Source of the DNA: MED-G105 sp965263305
GTDB taxonomy: Bacteria > Pseudomonadota > Alphaproteobacteria > Caulobacterales > Parvularculaceae
Assembly (NCBI GenBank): GCA_965263305.1
Contig: OZ253666.1
Span: 3,596,001-3,660,000 of the forward strand
Direction: 5' to 3'
DNA length: 64,000 bases
The notes below the pieces were generated by a model. It was not told the origin of the DNA, made no database searches, and saw only the letters and a list, made by a program, of their open reading frames with translations. Positions 46,510 to 53,880 of this stretch are shown in pieces; position 1 is the first letter of the stretch; every line of letters begins with the position of its first letter. The position numbers and the translations under genes were made by a program.

Positions 46510-46526
46510 GACATTTGGGGTTTTTT
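46486..46526 (+). terminator. duplicated terminator hairpin (copy 2)
   Basis: GCTGATCCC (46487-46495) pairs with GGGATCAGC (46501-46509). The T-run (TTTTTT) is about 12 bases downstream instead of adjacent, so function is doubtful. Confidence 0.5.
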
Positions 46527-46542
46527 CTCCTGCATTATTCAC

Positions 46543-46841
46543 GGGGTCAATATTCACGATTATGATGGTGCACGGATGTTTATTGAAGAGATGTCTGAAC
46601 GGTTTCCTTCCCTTCGGCATTTGTTTTCTGATATTGGCTATTTCGGTGAGGCGATCGGCGAATTTGAGCGTGAGAAAAATAACCGAACATTCGAATTTTT
46701 AAGAAACCCGACAATACGAAAACCTTTGTGATGATCGCACGGCTTTGTATTGTTGAGCATCGCGTCCCATGGCTTGGTCCGGTTCGGCGATGGGCAACAG
46801 ACTGGGCGACATCCAATGAGTCGTCAGAACGATGGTCCTAA
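46543..46841 (+). pseudogene. remnant of an IS5-family transposase
   Basis: The frame from 46543 reads GVNIHDYDGARMFIEEMSER, followed by FPSLRHLFSDIGYFG, to a stop at 46729. A second frame from 46749 reads IVEHRVPWLGPVRRWATDW to a stop at 46839. Together they match the C-terminal half of IS5/IS427-type DDE transposases: the IHDRDGA block, the second-Asp block, and the VER-WLGR-RRLA-DWE block. The frameshift and missing 5' half show it is dead. Its left edge is close to the end of repeat copy 2. Confidence 0.7.
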
Positions 46842-46989
46842 GGTCCAACTATTCGAGTGATTTCAACACACTTCGCAAAACACAACAAATATTCATGTCG
46901 TTTTGAATCGGACTCCAAGGTCGGATTCAAGGATTTCTCACGTTTTTAGCACATTCATCTAACTTTGATTAAGATTATTAATTAAAAAA

Positions 46990-47709
46990 GGGGCTGTCCC
47001 AGAAGATTTAGTTTCTTGAGTATGGTTTGAGCCATTCTCGGAGTGTTTTCAAGAGCTGATCGGCGGCTCCATAATTGAAGCGCCACTCACATTCCTTGAG
47101 ATAAAGATGGAAGTTTTGCTTGGGGATACCATTGTATTTCCTGAGGTGCCGCTTTGCCTGGTTCCAGAAGTTTTCGATGCCGTTTATGTGGTTTTGCCTA
47201 TCAGCGAAAAGCTGTGAATGGTTGATCCGCATATGGTGAAAATCAGTGATGTCGAGCGTGTCGTAAGATCGATAACTGTCGGTGTAAACAATGCTGTCAG
47301 GCTGTACTTTGCAAGCAATAATAGGGATTAACGTGTCAGCCTTGGTATCGCTGACAGCGACGGTGAACACGCGTCCTCCGCGTTTCAGCAGTCCAAAGAC
47401 AGGTATCTTTCCAGCTGCGCCGCGTCCACGCTTACCCTTCCGAACACCGCCGAAATAGCTTTCATCAACTTCTACTTCGCCAGCCAACTCGGAGGCTTCT
47501 TCGATCAGCTTTTCCGCAATAACAATCCGCAAGCGATGATAGAAAGTGGCTGCTGTGTCCTTATTCACACCGACAAGCAAACAAGCCGTTCTGGCTGGCG
47601 TACCCGCAACGAAGTGTTCGAGCAGCTTATTCGTCTGATTATGCGTTAGTTTTGAATGCTTTAGCCGCATCCCGCCATCCTAGATGTTTCAAACATCTGG
47701 GACAGCCCC
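46990..47709 (-). mobile_element. intact IS1595-family insertion sequence (ISXO2/IS1016-like)
   Basis: A 720-base element bounded by perfect 14-base inverted repeats, GGGGCTGTCCCAGA (46990-47003) and TCTGGGACAGCCCC (47696-47709), with an 8-base target duplication. It encodes a single full-length transposase on the minus strand, so it looks recent and possibly active. It landed in the AT-rich DNA between the IS5 remnant and the double-glycine peptide gene. A decayed relative is at 56812-57056. Confidence 0.93.
47008..47670 (-). CDS. IS1595-family transposase
   Basis: A 220-residue DDE-type transposase. An N-terminal helix-turn-helix region (residues about 10-45) is followed by catalytic blocks VEVDESYFGGVRKGKRG, SIVYTDSYRSYDTLD, and NHINGIENFWNQAKRHLRKY with the Asn/His-type third position of ISXO2-like enzymes. 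The C-terminus FHLYLKECEWRFNY is characteristic. The coding region is intact and fills nearly the whole element. Confidence 0.95.
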   Translation of the reverse strand: MRLKHSKLTHNQTNKLLEHFVAGTPARTACLLVGVNKDTAATFYHRLRIVIAEKLIEEASELAGEVEVDESYFGGVRKGKRGRGAAGKIPVFGLLKRGGRVFTVAVSDTKADTLIPIIACKVQPDSIVYTDSYRSYDTLDITDFHHMRINHSQLFADRQNHINGIENFWNQAKRHLRKYNGIPKQNFHLYLKECEWRFNYGAADQLLKTLREWLKPYSRN

Positions 47710-47717
47710 TTAAAAAA

Positions 47718-48055
47718 TGCATTTTGGTTAAGAATCTTAATTGTAGAATATTCTAATACGTTCTATTCTATCTTCGTTGATTGATAACGACATATATTGT
47801 TGGTTGATTTCAATAATTAACACTACTCATAACGTGTAGTCTTAATGAATGGCGTCTTTTACTCGTATCATGCGAGCAATAGATGCTGCAATAATCAGGG
47901 AGCAAACGTTAACATACTTTGTATTCCTGATACCTGTGCTTTCCCATCAATGGGGGGATCGCATAGGCGCCGGAGTGAAGATTTCTTGACTCCATTTCGT
48001 CACCGCATTGGGCGGCGACGATAGGCAAAATCGTGCAACAAGAAAGGAAAAGCAC
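47718..48055. other. AT-rich promoter region of the double-glycine peptide gene
   Basis: About 340 bases, AT-rich compared with the chromosome. It contains the perfect 12-bp palindrome TAGAATATTCTA (47744-47755), followed by TTCTATTCTA repeats. A regulator site or stress promoter may lie here. No ORF on either strand looks convincing. Confidence 0.35.
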
Positions 48056-48190
48056 ATGTTTAACGAAGAGAAAATCGAAACTGAAAAGCAAGTTAAGACC
48101 GACCTAAGCCTCGAAGAAATTAAGGCTGTATCTGGTGGTGAAGAGTTTCAATTGTTTAGTGTTTCCTGCGCTGGTCACTTGGTCGGCTAA
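48056..48190 (+). CDS. double-glycine leader peptide precursor (bacteriocin- or RiPP-like)
   Basis: A 44-residue peptide starting MFNEEKIETEKQ, with AAGAAAGGAAAAGC as ribosome site before the ATG at 48056. Residues about 17-28, LSLEEIKAVSGG, match the class II bacteriocin leader consensus (L-x-x-E-x-I/L-x-x-V-x-G-G). Cleavage after GG by a C39-type ABC exporter would release EEFQLFSVSCAGHLVG, a 16-residue hydrophobic peptide with one Cys. No exporter, modification or immunity gene is in the window, so it is an orphan that would need a transporter elsewhere. Confidence 0.65.
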   Translation: MFNEEKIETEKQVKTDLSLEEIKAVSGGEEFQLFSVSCAGHLVG

Positions 48191-48211
48191 CTCCTGATAA
48201 CCGCTTATGAA

Positions 48212-48246
48212 GCGCCTCTAATCCGTATACCATGGATTAGGGGCGC
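48212..48246 (+). terminator. 13-bp hairpin after the double-glycine peptide gene
   Basis: GCGCCTCTAATCC (48212-48224) pairs with GGATTAGGGGCGC (48234-48246) with one G-U pair. It lies 21 bases past the stop. No T-run follows, so it may end or protect the transcript rather than being a standard terminator. Confidence 0.5.
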
Positions 48247-48539
48247 CGTCGTATAAAGCATCCTTGCAGGATTTGACGAAAGGGGCGCGGGAAAGGTCAA
48301 CATTGTTTGGTTGAATTCGCTGCGCGGCATATCCCCTTTGTCCAAAAAACTGGGCGCGGAGTATTCATGGCAATGACTGCCTATCACGCAGCAGGCAAGC
48401 CAGCCATAAATTTTGGGTAAACTATTTTCACTGGCGTGATCTGGATTACCAGATCGTAAAAACAGGCCTGACGTTTCGGAACCCAAAAACTGAGGGTCGA
48501 TGGTCTTTGTCAGACCGTCATGCATGCACACCCAAAATT
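48247..48539. other. intergenic DNA between the peptide gene hairpin and repeat copy 3
   Basis: About 290 bases with no gene, RNA or repeat recognised on either strand. Confidence 0.3.
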
Positions 48540-48712
48540 CCCCCTCCTAAAACCCAACGGAGAGCCGCGCTGTTCCTTGGTGGGATGTCAGGCCATCACC
48601 AAAGCCGCCAACGTCAGCAATTGATTGATTACCTCTCAGCCCTCTAACGAGCATATGCCCTAACGTCGAAACGGCTGATCCCACCCAGGGATCAGCTGTT
48701 TTCTTTTTGGGG
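48540..48712 (+). repeat. repeat copy 3: shared 68-base arm plus DHOR 3' end and full terminator
   Basis: The arm 48540-48607 is nearly identical to 46353-46420. 48608-48712 is the DHOR 3' end with the stop and terminator, including the T-run that copy 2 lacks. Copies 2 and 3 bracket the IS5 remnant, IS1595 element and peptide gene. Confidence 0.9.
48673..48708 (+). terminator. duplicated terminator (copy 3)
   Basis: GGCTGATCCC (48673-48682) pairs with GGGATCAGC-T (48688-48697), followed by GTTTTCTTTTT. Confidence 0.75.
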
Positions 48713-49065
48713 CGCTTTAAGCCAATCGCTTCTGTCAAATGTCGAGGTATCTCCAACGGTGAGTCTCGAACGGTAAGTTTTAGTTTTTTTGCGCGCAGCC
48801 AGCATCGGCCGAAGCCCCGCGATCCGGCTCATTCGGTAAAACAACCAAAATCAACCCACTCTTCCCACAAACCTGGATCACATGGATGCACAGACATCCC
48901 ACCGGTCACAACGCCCCGTCTCGACGAATTCACGACACAACGTTATCCTGCCTAGTCGCCGCAACCGAACATGAGCAATGCAATTTTGCAAAGTGCAAAA
49001 GACAGGAGCCTTGTCGCTCAACGTCAACCTGATCGAGGTTACATCTTTGAGAGAGGACCGCAGAT
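48713..49065. other. intergenic region before the beta-lactamase-fold gene
   Basis: About 350 bases; must contain the promoter of the gene at 49066. No operator, RNA or ORF recognised. Confidence 0.3.
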
Positions 49066-50208
49066 ATGCTCACCAATAGACGCCAGTTTGTATCCGGAGC
49101 CACCCTAGCCTTGCCGCTTTGGCTTACGGCTTGCCAAGCTTCTGACATCTCTAGGGACCAGTTCGGCGTTGTTGACGCCGCCGCCAATAGCATGGTCGCC
49201 GATCGCCTTACGCCTGGCCTGTCAATCAGCGTCATGCGCGAAGGTGAGCTGATTTACTCTAAGGCCTTTGGCTATGGCAATCTTGAAACGGCGAGCCTGA
49301 TGACGCCGCAATCCGTTTTCAAGATCGCCTCTATTACCAAACAAATGACAGCGGCCGCAATATTGCGATTGGCTGAGGACAAGCATTTATCGCTGTCAGA
49401 CCCCGTCTCGACATATGTGCCTGAGTTTCCAAAGGCGGGCGAGATGACCCTCTATCAACTTGCAACCCATACCGCAGGCCTCGGATCATTCAACCGACTG
49501 CCCAGCAGGGGAAAAGATCGGCTCGTAACCTATGACGACGAAGGGTATCTGGAGCTTCTTTTGAAGACAGATCCAATGTTCGTCGCTGCGCCGGGGGAAC
49601 GCGAATCCTATAGCAACACAGGGTATGGGTTGCTCGGCCTTGTGATTAGCAGAGTAACACGCGCTCATTACACGACGTACTTCAACGAACAACTCTTCCC
49701 AGCGGCCGAATTAAAGAACACCCGTTTCGATAATCCGTTGGCGGTCATCAAAAACCGTGTTGACGGATACTCCCCGAATGCCGAGGCGCCTGGCGGTTTT
49801 GAGCAATGTGGATACACCTCAGCGACTTATACTGGGCCTGCCGGCGGCGTCATTTCAACGACAGAAGATTTGTGTGCTTGGCATCAAGCGCTCGTCTTTG
49901 GAGGCTTGCTCCAAAAGGAAAGCCTGCAACGCATGTTGGCGCCAGTTGAAACAAAAGCGGGCTTATCTTTCTACGGTATGGGCGTGAGGACAAAATTCTC
50001 CAGACCCCCTTTCGAGGGCAGATCCGTCGTGTCCCATGGCGGGAGAATTTTGGGGTTCGCGGCGGATCTGTGGAGTTTTCCCGAAAAAAGAGTAACCGTC
50101 GCTACACTGATGAATTCAGACGGTGGAGATCGTGATGATTTCGGCCGTCGCTTCGACAGTATTAGAGATCCCGCAACGCAGATAGCCTTAGGTGAATTTG
50201 CGGCGTGA
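49066..50208 (+). CDS. serine hydrolase, beta-lactamase (class C)/esterase-like, Tat-exported lipoprotein
   Basis: A 380-residue protein starting MLTNRRQFVSGATLALPLWL and continuing TAC, a twin-arginine motif followed by a lipobox near residue 23. The penicillin-binding fold motifs are present: SITK (FKIASITKQMTAA), YSN (YSNTGYGLLG) and HGG (VVSHGGRILGF), where beta-lactamases proper have KTG. This favours an esterase, D-amino-peptidase or related function over classical beta-lactamase. It is convergent with the glycoside hydrolase gene, with a bidirectional terminator at 50371-50400. Confidence 0.88.
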   Translation: MLTNRRQFVSGATLALPLWLTACQASDISRDQFGVVDAAANSMVADRLTPGLSISVMREGELIYSKAFGYGNLETASLMTPQSVFKIASITKQMTAAAILRLAEDKHLSLSDPVSTYVPEFPKAGEMTLYQLATHTAGLGSFNRLPSRGKDRLVTYDDEGYLELLLKTDPMFVAAPGERESYSNTGYGLLGLVISRVTRAHYTTYFNEQLFPAAELKNTRFDNPLAVIKNRVDGYSPNAEAPGGFEQCGYTSATYTGPAGGVISTTEDLCAWHQALVFGGLLQKESLQRMLAPVETKAGLSFYGMGVRTKFSRPPFEGRSVVSHGGRILGFAADLWSFPEKRVTVATLMNSDGGDRDDFGRRFDSIRDPATQIALGEFAA

Positions 50209-50370
50209 GCCGTTAAAGCTGCATCACGTTCGCCCAATAAAGCGCTAATAATAATAGAAGACAAAACTCTGCCCCCTGCGCATTAAAAACAAAGCGGGCC
50301 GACCGTGTTTTGCGTTTTAGAGATTTTTTGCCATGGGCGACGGTTAGCGGAATCGGTTCTGCCAATAACA

Positions 50371-50400
50371 AAAAAAGGAGCTGCTTAGCAGCTCCTTTTT
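50371..50400. terminator. bidirectional intrinsic terminator
   Basis: GGAGCTGC (50377-50384) pairs with GCAGCTCC (50388-50395) around TTA, with A6 on the left and T5 on the right. It serves both the hydrolase at 49066 and the glycoside hydrolase at 50437. Confidence 0.92.
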
Positions 50401-50436
50401 CCCGCTCGTAAAACGTCTGAGACGAATCAAACGATT

Positions 50437-52377
50437 TTATGGTCGTGTAAACGTCACTGTATCCGTGACAATGACTTGTCCAGAAGCATCATCCTGTACA
50501 CGGAATTCGATATCGTAGGAGCGGCCAAGTTCCGCAGGCGCAAGGCCGGTGTTCCCTGGGTAAGCACGCTCATAACGACCATTGGTTAACGTCCCGGACC
50601 GGCAATCGCCGTCCACGCAGAGGAAGTTAAACGAGGCCGACCAACCTTCATCATCATGGAAAACTATGAATGAAGTGTCGTCGACAAACTCAATCCCGAA
50701 TGGTCCAGCAGCCGCCATGCCGTCAGGGTCTGGCATCGGGCTTGGGGCCGGCATTGGGCTTGGAGACGGCATCGGATTAGACGTCGGTTCAGGCGCTGGA
50801 GCAGGCTCCGCCATACCCTCACGCATAAACGTCACGTTTTTGTCTTCGATCACCTGACCAAGAACGTCGTCCTGCACTTTCCATTGGATCGCATAGGTCT
50901 GCCCCAGAACAGCACCGTTGAAGGTTCGCTCATAGAAACCATTGTTCAGCGTACCCGGGCGACAATCCTCGTCGACACAAAGGAAGTTAAAGTTCGCAGT
51001 CCACCCTTCATCCTGACGGAAAACAACAAATGTTGTGTCATTGACGAACCGAATGCCAAAGTCTGTGGCCTCAGCTGGCGCCGGGTCAGGATCTGGAGCT
51101 GGGTCCGGGGCAGGATCAGGAGTTGGCGCAGGATCCGGAGCCGGGTCTGGTGTAGGCGCCGGGGATGGCGCTGCACCGGAACCGCCCTCAATCGTGGAAC
51201 TGGCGACGGCGGCTTTAAAGCGATCAAAAATCGTTTGGTTCGCTTGAATACGGCTGTCACCCCAATACCCGTCGGTACAGTCGCCATTACCGGCGGACGA
51301 TCCTGGCGCACAGTTGAACTGGCTAATCGCCTCCCAATCAGAGTTGATGTAGGAAAACGCTCGAATGACGTCGCTGTTGTTTTCAATGTAATTGAAATAG
51401 TGGGCGTACCACTGGTTCCAAATACCATCTGTCGACACATTTGCGACGCTATTCGTCAACACACAACCAGCCGTGAGCGCATCGTTTTGATATGCCTGCG
51501 GGGTTGATTCGTTGATGAAGACTGGCTTGTTTCTGTTTCGCGCGAAGGTAAGAGCACGATCAAACAAAGTGATAGGATCAATGCTCTCGTCTAGACACGC
51601 CCACTGATGGAGATTGTAGTCCTGGAAGTAGAACGTTGAGATCCCAACCCAGTCCACATAGGCGTCACCGGGGTACCAATCATCAAAATGGGTTGGATTT
51701 GAGAAATCCTGGAAGAAATTTGGGTCGCCATCGAGCAGGAAGGTAGCGGATTGCCAAACCGTGGCAATGTTAGATGCGCCAAGAGCGTCGATTCGGCCCT
51801 TAACGTAACGGAATGCTTGAACGTAGAGATCGCGGTTGTAGCAATTCCAAGGCCCGTCATACTCATAACCAATGCGAAGATAGATCTCGCGGTTGGTGTC
51901 ACGCAGATAGACTAGCAGCTCATCGAGCCGATCGCGAAAAGCTTGGCCTGTACCATCTGTAATGTCAGGATCATTCGAACCGATGAGGGCCCGCAATGGC
52001 TGATTGTCGCAACTTGGCGTGTCCGATAAGAAAAGACCGACAGCAACAGCAGCGCCTGGATACTGGCTCAGCGTGAGCGGGAAATCCATAATGTTGCCGC
52101 TGCCGCCAAGATTACATTCACCCTCGGTGCCATTACATTGGCCAGGGGTTATATTTGTATAAAGAGTGATCCCACCAGGGGTCGTAAAGTCCGGATCAGC
52201 ATCCAGAACTTCTTGGCGAAACTGGGTAAGATCAGGCGATGTTTGACCGGCAAAAAACCGGACTTTTCCATCGGGTGGCAGATTAACTTGCGCACTTGCT
52301 GAGCCAACGGCTAGCGAAAGAGCACCAATTGCTGCAACTGCGAAGTTTTTTATTCTTCTAGTCGCGTTAAGAGACAT
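50437..52377 (-). CDS. secreted GH26-like glycoside hydrolase with two C-terminal binding-like modules
   Basis: A 646-residue protein from the ATG at 52377 (AAGGGAGTG upstream); the frame is open to 52446. Signal ends VGSASA. The catalytic part (about residues 25-400) has IYLRIGYEYDGPWNC, with a Glu as likely acid/base near 172, and NKPVFINESTPQ, with a Glu as likely nucleophile near 290. The 118-residue spacing fits the GH26/clan GH-A layout. A Pro/Asp linker then leads to two copies of an approximately 80-residue module (FGIRFVNDTTFVVFRQDEGW and FGIEFVDDTSFIVFHDDEGW) that also heads the di-haem protein at 40665. The substrate is probably a plant or algal polysaccharide. Confidence 0.8.
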   Translation of the reverse strand: MSLNATRRIKNFAVAAIGALSLAVGSASAQVNLPPDGKVRFFAGQTSPDLTQFRQEVLDADPDFTTPGGITLYTNITPGQCNGTEGECNLGGSGNIMDFPLTLSQYPGAAVAVGLFLSDTPSCDNQPLRALIGSNDPDITDGTGQAFRDRLDELLVYLRDTNREIYLRIGYEYDGPWNCYNRDLYVQAFRYVKGRIDALGASNIATVWQSATFLLDGDPNFFQDFSNPTHFDDWYPGDAYVDWVGISTFYFQDYNLHQWACLDESIDPITLFDRALTFARNRNKPVFINESTPQAYQNDALTAGCVLTNSVANVSTDGIWNQWYAHYFNYIENNSDVIRAFSYINSDWEAISQFNCAPGSSAGNGDCTDGYWGDSRIQANQTIFDRFKAAVASSTIEGGSGAAPSPAPTPDPAPDPAPTPDPAPDPAPDPDPAPAEATDFGIRFVNDTTFVVFRQDEGWTANFNFLCVDEDCRPGTLNNGFYERTFNGAVLGQTYAIQWKVQDDVLGQVIEDKNVTFMREGMAEPAPAPEPTSNPMPSPSPMPAPSPMPDPDGMAAAGPFGIEFVDDTSFIVFHDDEGWSASFNFLCVDGDCRSGTLTNGRYERAYPGNTGLAPAELGRSYDIEFRVQDDASGQVIVTDTVTFTRP

Positions 52378-52958
52378 AGTTGTTGTCACTCCCTTTGGAC
52401 TGGGTTGAATTGAAGGTAAAAAGGTTGAGTGTCGGATCAGTCGCAAAAGACTGATCCGGCATTTGTAGGGCTCAATAGTGGTAGCGCTATCATGTTAGCG
52501 CTACCATTTTTTTGAGTCAAATAAATTGTAGGCTCACGGAAAATTTTGAAGAAAATGTAATCTTCAAAAACCAATACAAGTTTGATCAATACTAAAACTA
52601 CGCGAAATTACCGTGTACAGTTTCATTTGCGGGCTTTTTGTGAGTATTCTAAAAACGTGATCAACGTTTTGTGATATTCTCTTCGCACCTGCAGCATGCA
52701 CCCGTCGTACACCGAACAAAATGACTCACAAAAAATTTAAGACAGCGACGTAAAAGACGGCAAGTTGATAGAGGGGTCAAAACCGGCATTTTGATTTGCA
52801 TGCAGAGACGGGAGTTGGCGTAATGCAGTATCTAGCGGTTACATTTGGTTGATAGCCACATGGCGTATCAACCGACGATAGGCATGCGATTCAGAGTTTC
52901 ACGAAAACGAAAAAAGAACGCCGCCCTTTTCAGTGATGCAACATGAGCGTTCTACGTC
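52378..52958. other. intergenic region upstream of the glycoside hydrolase gene
   Basis: About 580 AT-rich bases with the double operator at 52479-52506. The promoter of the glycoside hydrolase lies here. The far half, up to tRNA-Arg, shows no gene or RNA. Confidence 0.4.
52479..52506. promoter_or_regulatory. tandem LacI-type operators ahead of the glycoside hydrolase gene
   Basis: TGGTAGCGCTATCA (52479-52492) is followed without a gap by TGTTAGCGCTACCA (52493-52506). Each half-site matches the palindrome at 40237-40250 around GCGC. They lie about 100 bases before the ATG. Confidence 0.78.
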
Positions 52959-53035
52959 TGGCGGCCCCGGCAGGACTCGAACCTGCAACCATTCGCTTAG
53001 AAGGCGAGTGCTCTATCCGGTTGAGCTACGGGGCC
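52959..53035 (-). tRNA. tRNA-Arg (anticodon TCT)
   Basis: On the minus strand, acceptor GGCCCCG pairs with CGGGGCC. The anticodon loop is CTTCTAA with anticodon TCT, and the T-arm has GGTTCGAGTCC. CCA is encoded (52959-52961). Confidence 0.96.
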
Positions 53036-53172
53036 GATGGTGACACGCATTCATCGTTACAACGATCTCGCAATTTTCGCCAAGAAGATAATCGATGCGC
53101 CGCTAAAATTGAAAAGCGCCCATAAGAACGACGAATGATCCGTGACGAACCAAGGGTTCTCTCGTGCGTCGT

Positions 53173-53481
53173 TCAATGGGTCCAGGGCTTGCGCCGTTGA
53201 AAGGCGAAGTTGTCAGAATACGCTTTGGCGATTGGCGCGGATTGTCTTGGTTGCACCACCTGATACGGGATGTTCTTAGACGTCGCATAGGCGATCGCCG
53301 CATCTTGCGTTTCAAAAGAAAGCCGCACCTGCCCGGCCGCCGTGTCATCACCGCTGGTCCATCCCATTAGAGGGTCAATACGACGGGCGGTCTCGGCTTC
53401 GAATTCCAGGACCCAATGGGCGGTTTTAGCCTTACCGGACTGCATGGCGGTCTTCGACGGCTGATAAATCCTCGCCAACAT
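53173..53481 (-). CDS. NADH dehydrogenase complex I accessory subunit, NDUFS4-like
   Basis: A 102-residue protein starting MLARIYQPSKTAMQSGKAKT. It contains WVLEFEAETARRIDPLMGWT, then AAGQVRLSFETQDAAIAYA and QRRKPWTH, matching the ETC complex I subunit family (NDUFS4 18-kDa type) found in alphaproteobacteria and mitochondria. It would sit on the peripheral arm of complex I at the inner membrane. The frame stays open upstream to 53793, but that extension runs antisense through tRNA-Pro and is not coding. It lies between two tRNA genes. Confidence 0.92.
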   Translation of the reverse strand: MLARIYQPSKTAMQSGKAKTAHWVLEFEAETARRIDPLMGWTSGDDTAAGQVRLSFETQDAAIAYATSKNIPYQVVQPRQSAPIAKAYSDNFAFQRRKPWTH

Positions 53482-53534
53482 GGGCCCTCGTCTTGAATGT
53501 CCGAGCTGGTATACGGACGCTGGGATGAGAACCA

Positions 53535-53611
53535 TGGTCGGAGCGGCTGGATTCGAACCAACGACCCCCTGTACCCAAAACAGGTGCGCTACCAGACTGC
53601 GCCACGCTCCG
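53535..53611 (-). tRNA. tRNA-Pro (anticodon TGG)
   Basis: On the minus strand, acceptor CGGAGCG pairs with CGCTCCG. The anticodon loop TTTGGGT gives TGG. The D-arm and the GGTTCGAATCC T-arm are complete, and CCA is encoded (53535-53537). Confidence 0.96.
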
Positions 53612-53880
53612 CCAAGGTTTTCGGCTAAAAGACCGGCATATCGGCCCAAATAACCAGAGAAGTCTCTTGCCGAATGCTGCTGCGGAAGTAAAGCAGGCGG
53701 GGGCAAAGTTTCACGAAATTTTTTGAGAAAATTTAGATGTCTGTTGAAGCGATGCGCCCGGCGCTCGCGCCGCCGATCTGGCGGCCATCGCATAGACTAT
53801 TCCGGACGGAAATAATCGGCCAACTCAGCTTGGCCCCTACCCATCGCAGGTTCAGTCAAAATGTCTGATCAAGGGGTTAT

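Larger units (their letters stand above)
46982..47717. repeat. 8-bp target-site duplication of the IS1595 element
   Basis: TTAAAAAA at 46982-46989 and again at 47710-47717, directly flanking the inverted-repeat ends. Eight bases is the IS1595-family value. Confidence 0.85.

Noticed and set aside
49066..50208. Classical class C beta-lactamase (antibiotic resistance)
   Set aside because: The third motif is HGG instead of KTG and the protein has a Tat-lipoprotein signal, which suits an esterase/peptidase relative better.
50437..51180. Repetitive Pro/Asp/Ala DNA in the hydrolase linkers, first considered as a tandem repeat element
   Set aside because: It encodes ordinary flexible linkers between secreted domains; no independent repeat function.
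53482..53793. Open frame extending the NDUFS4-like gene upstream by about 100 residues
   Set aside because: It runs through tRNA-Pro (53535-53611), and the family start MLARIYQPSK fits 53481.
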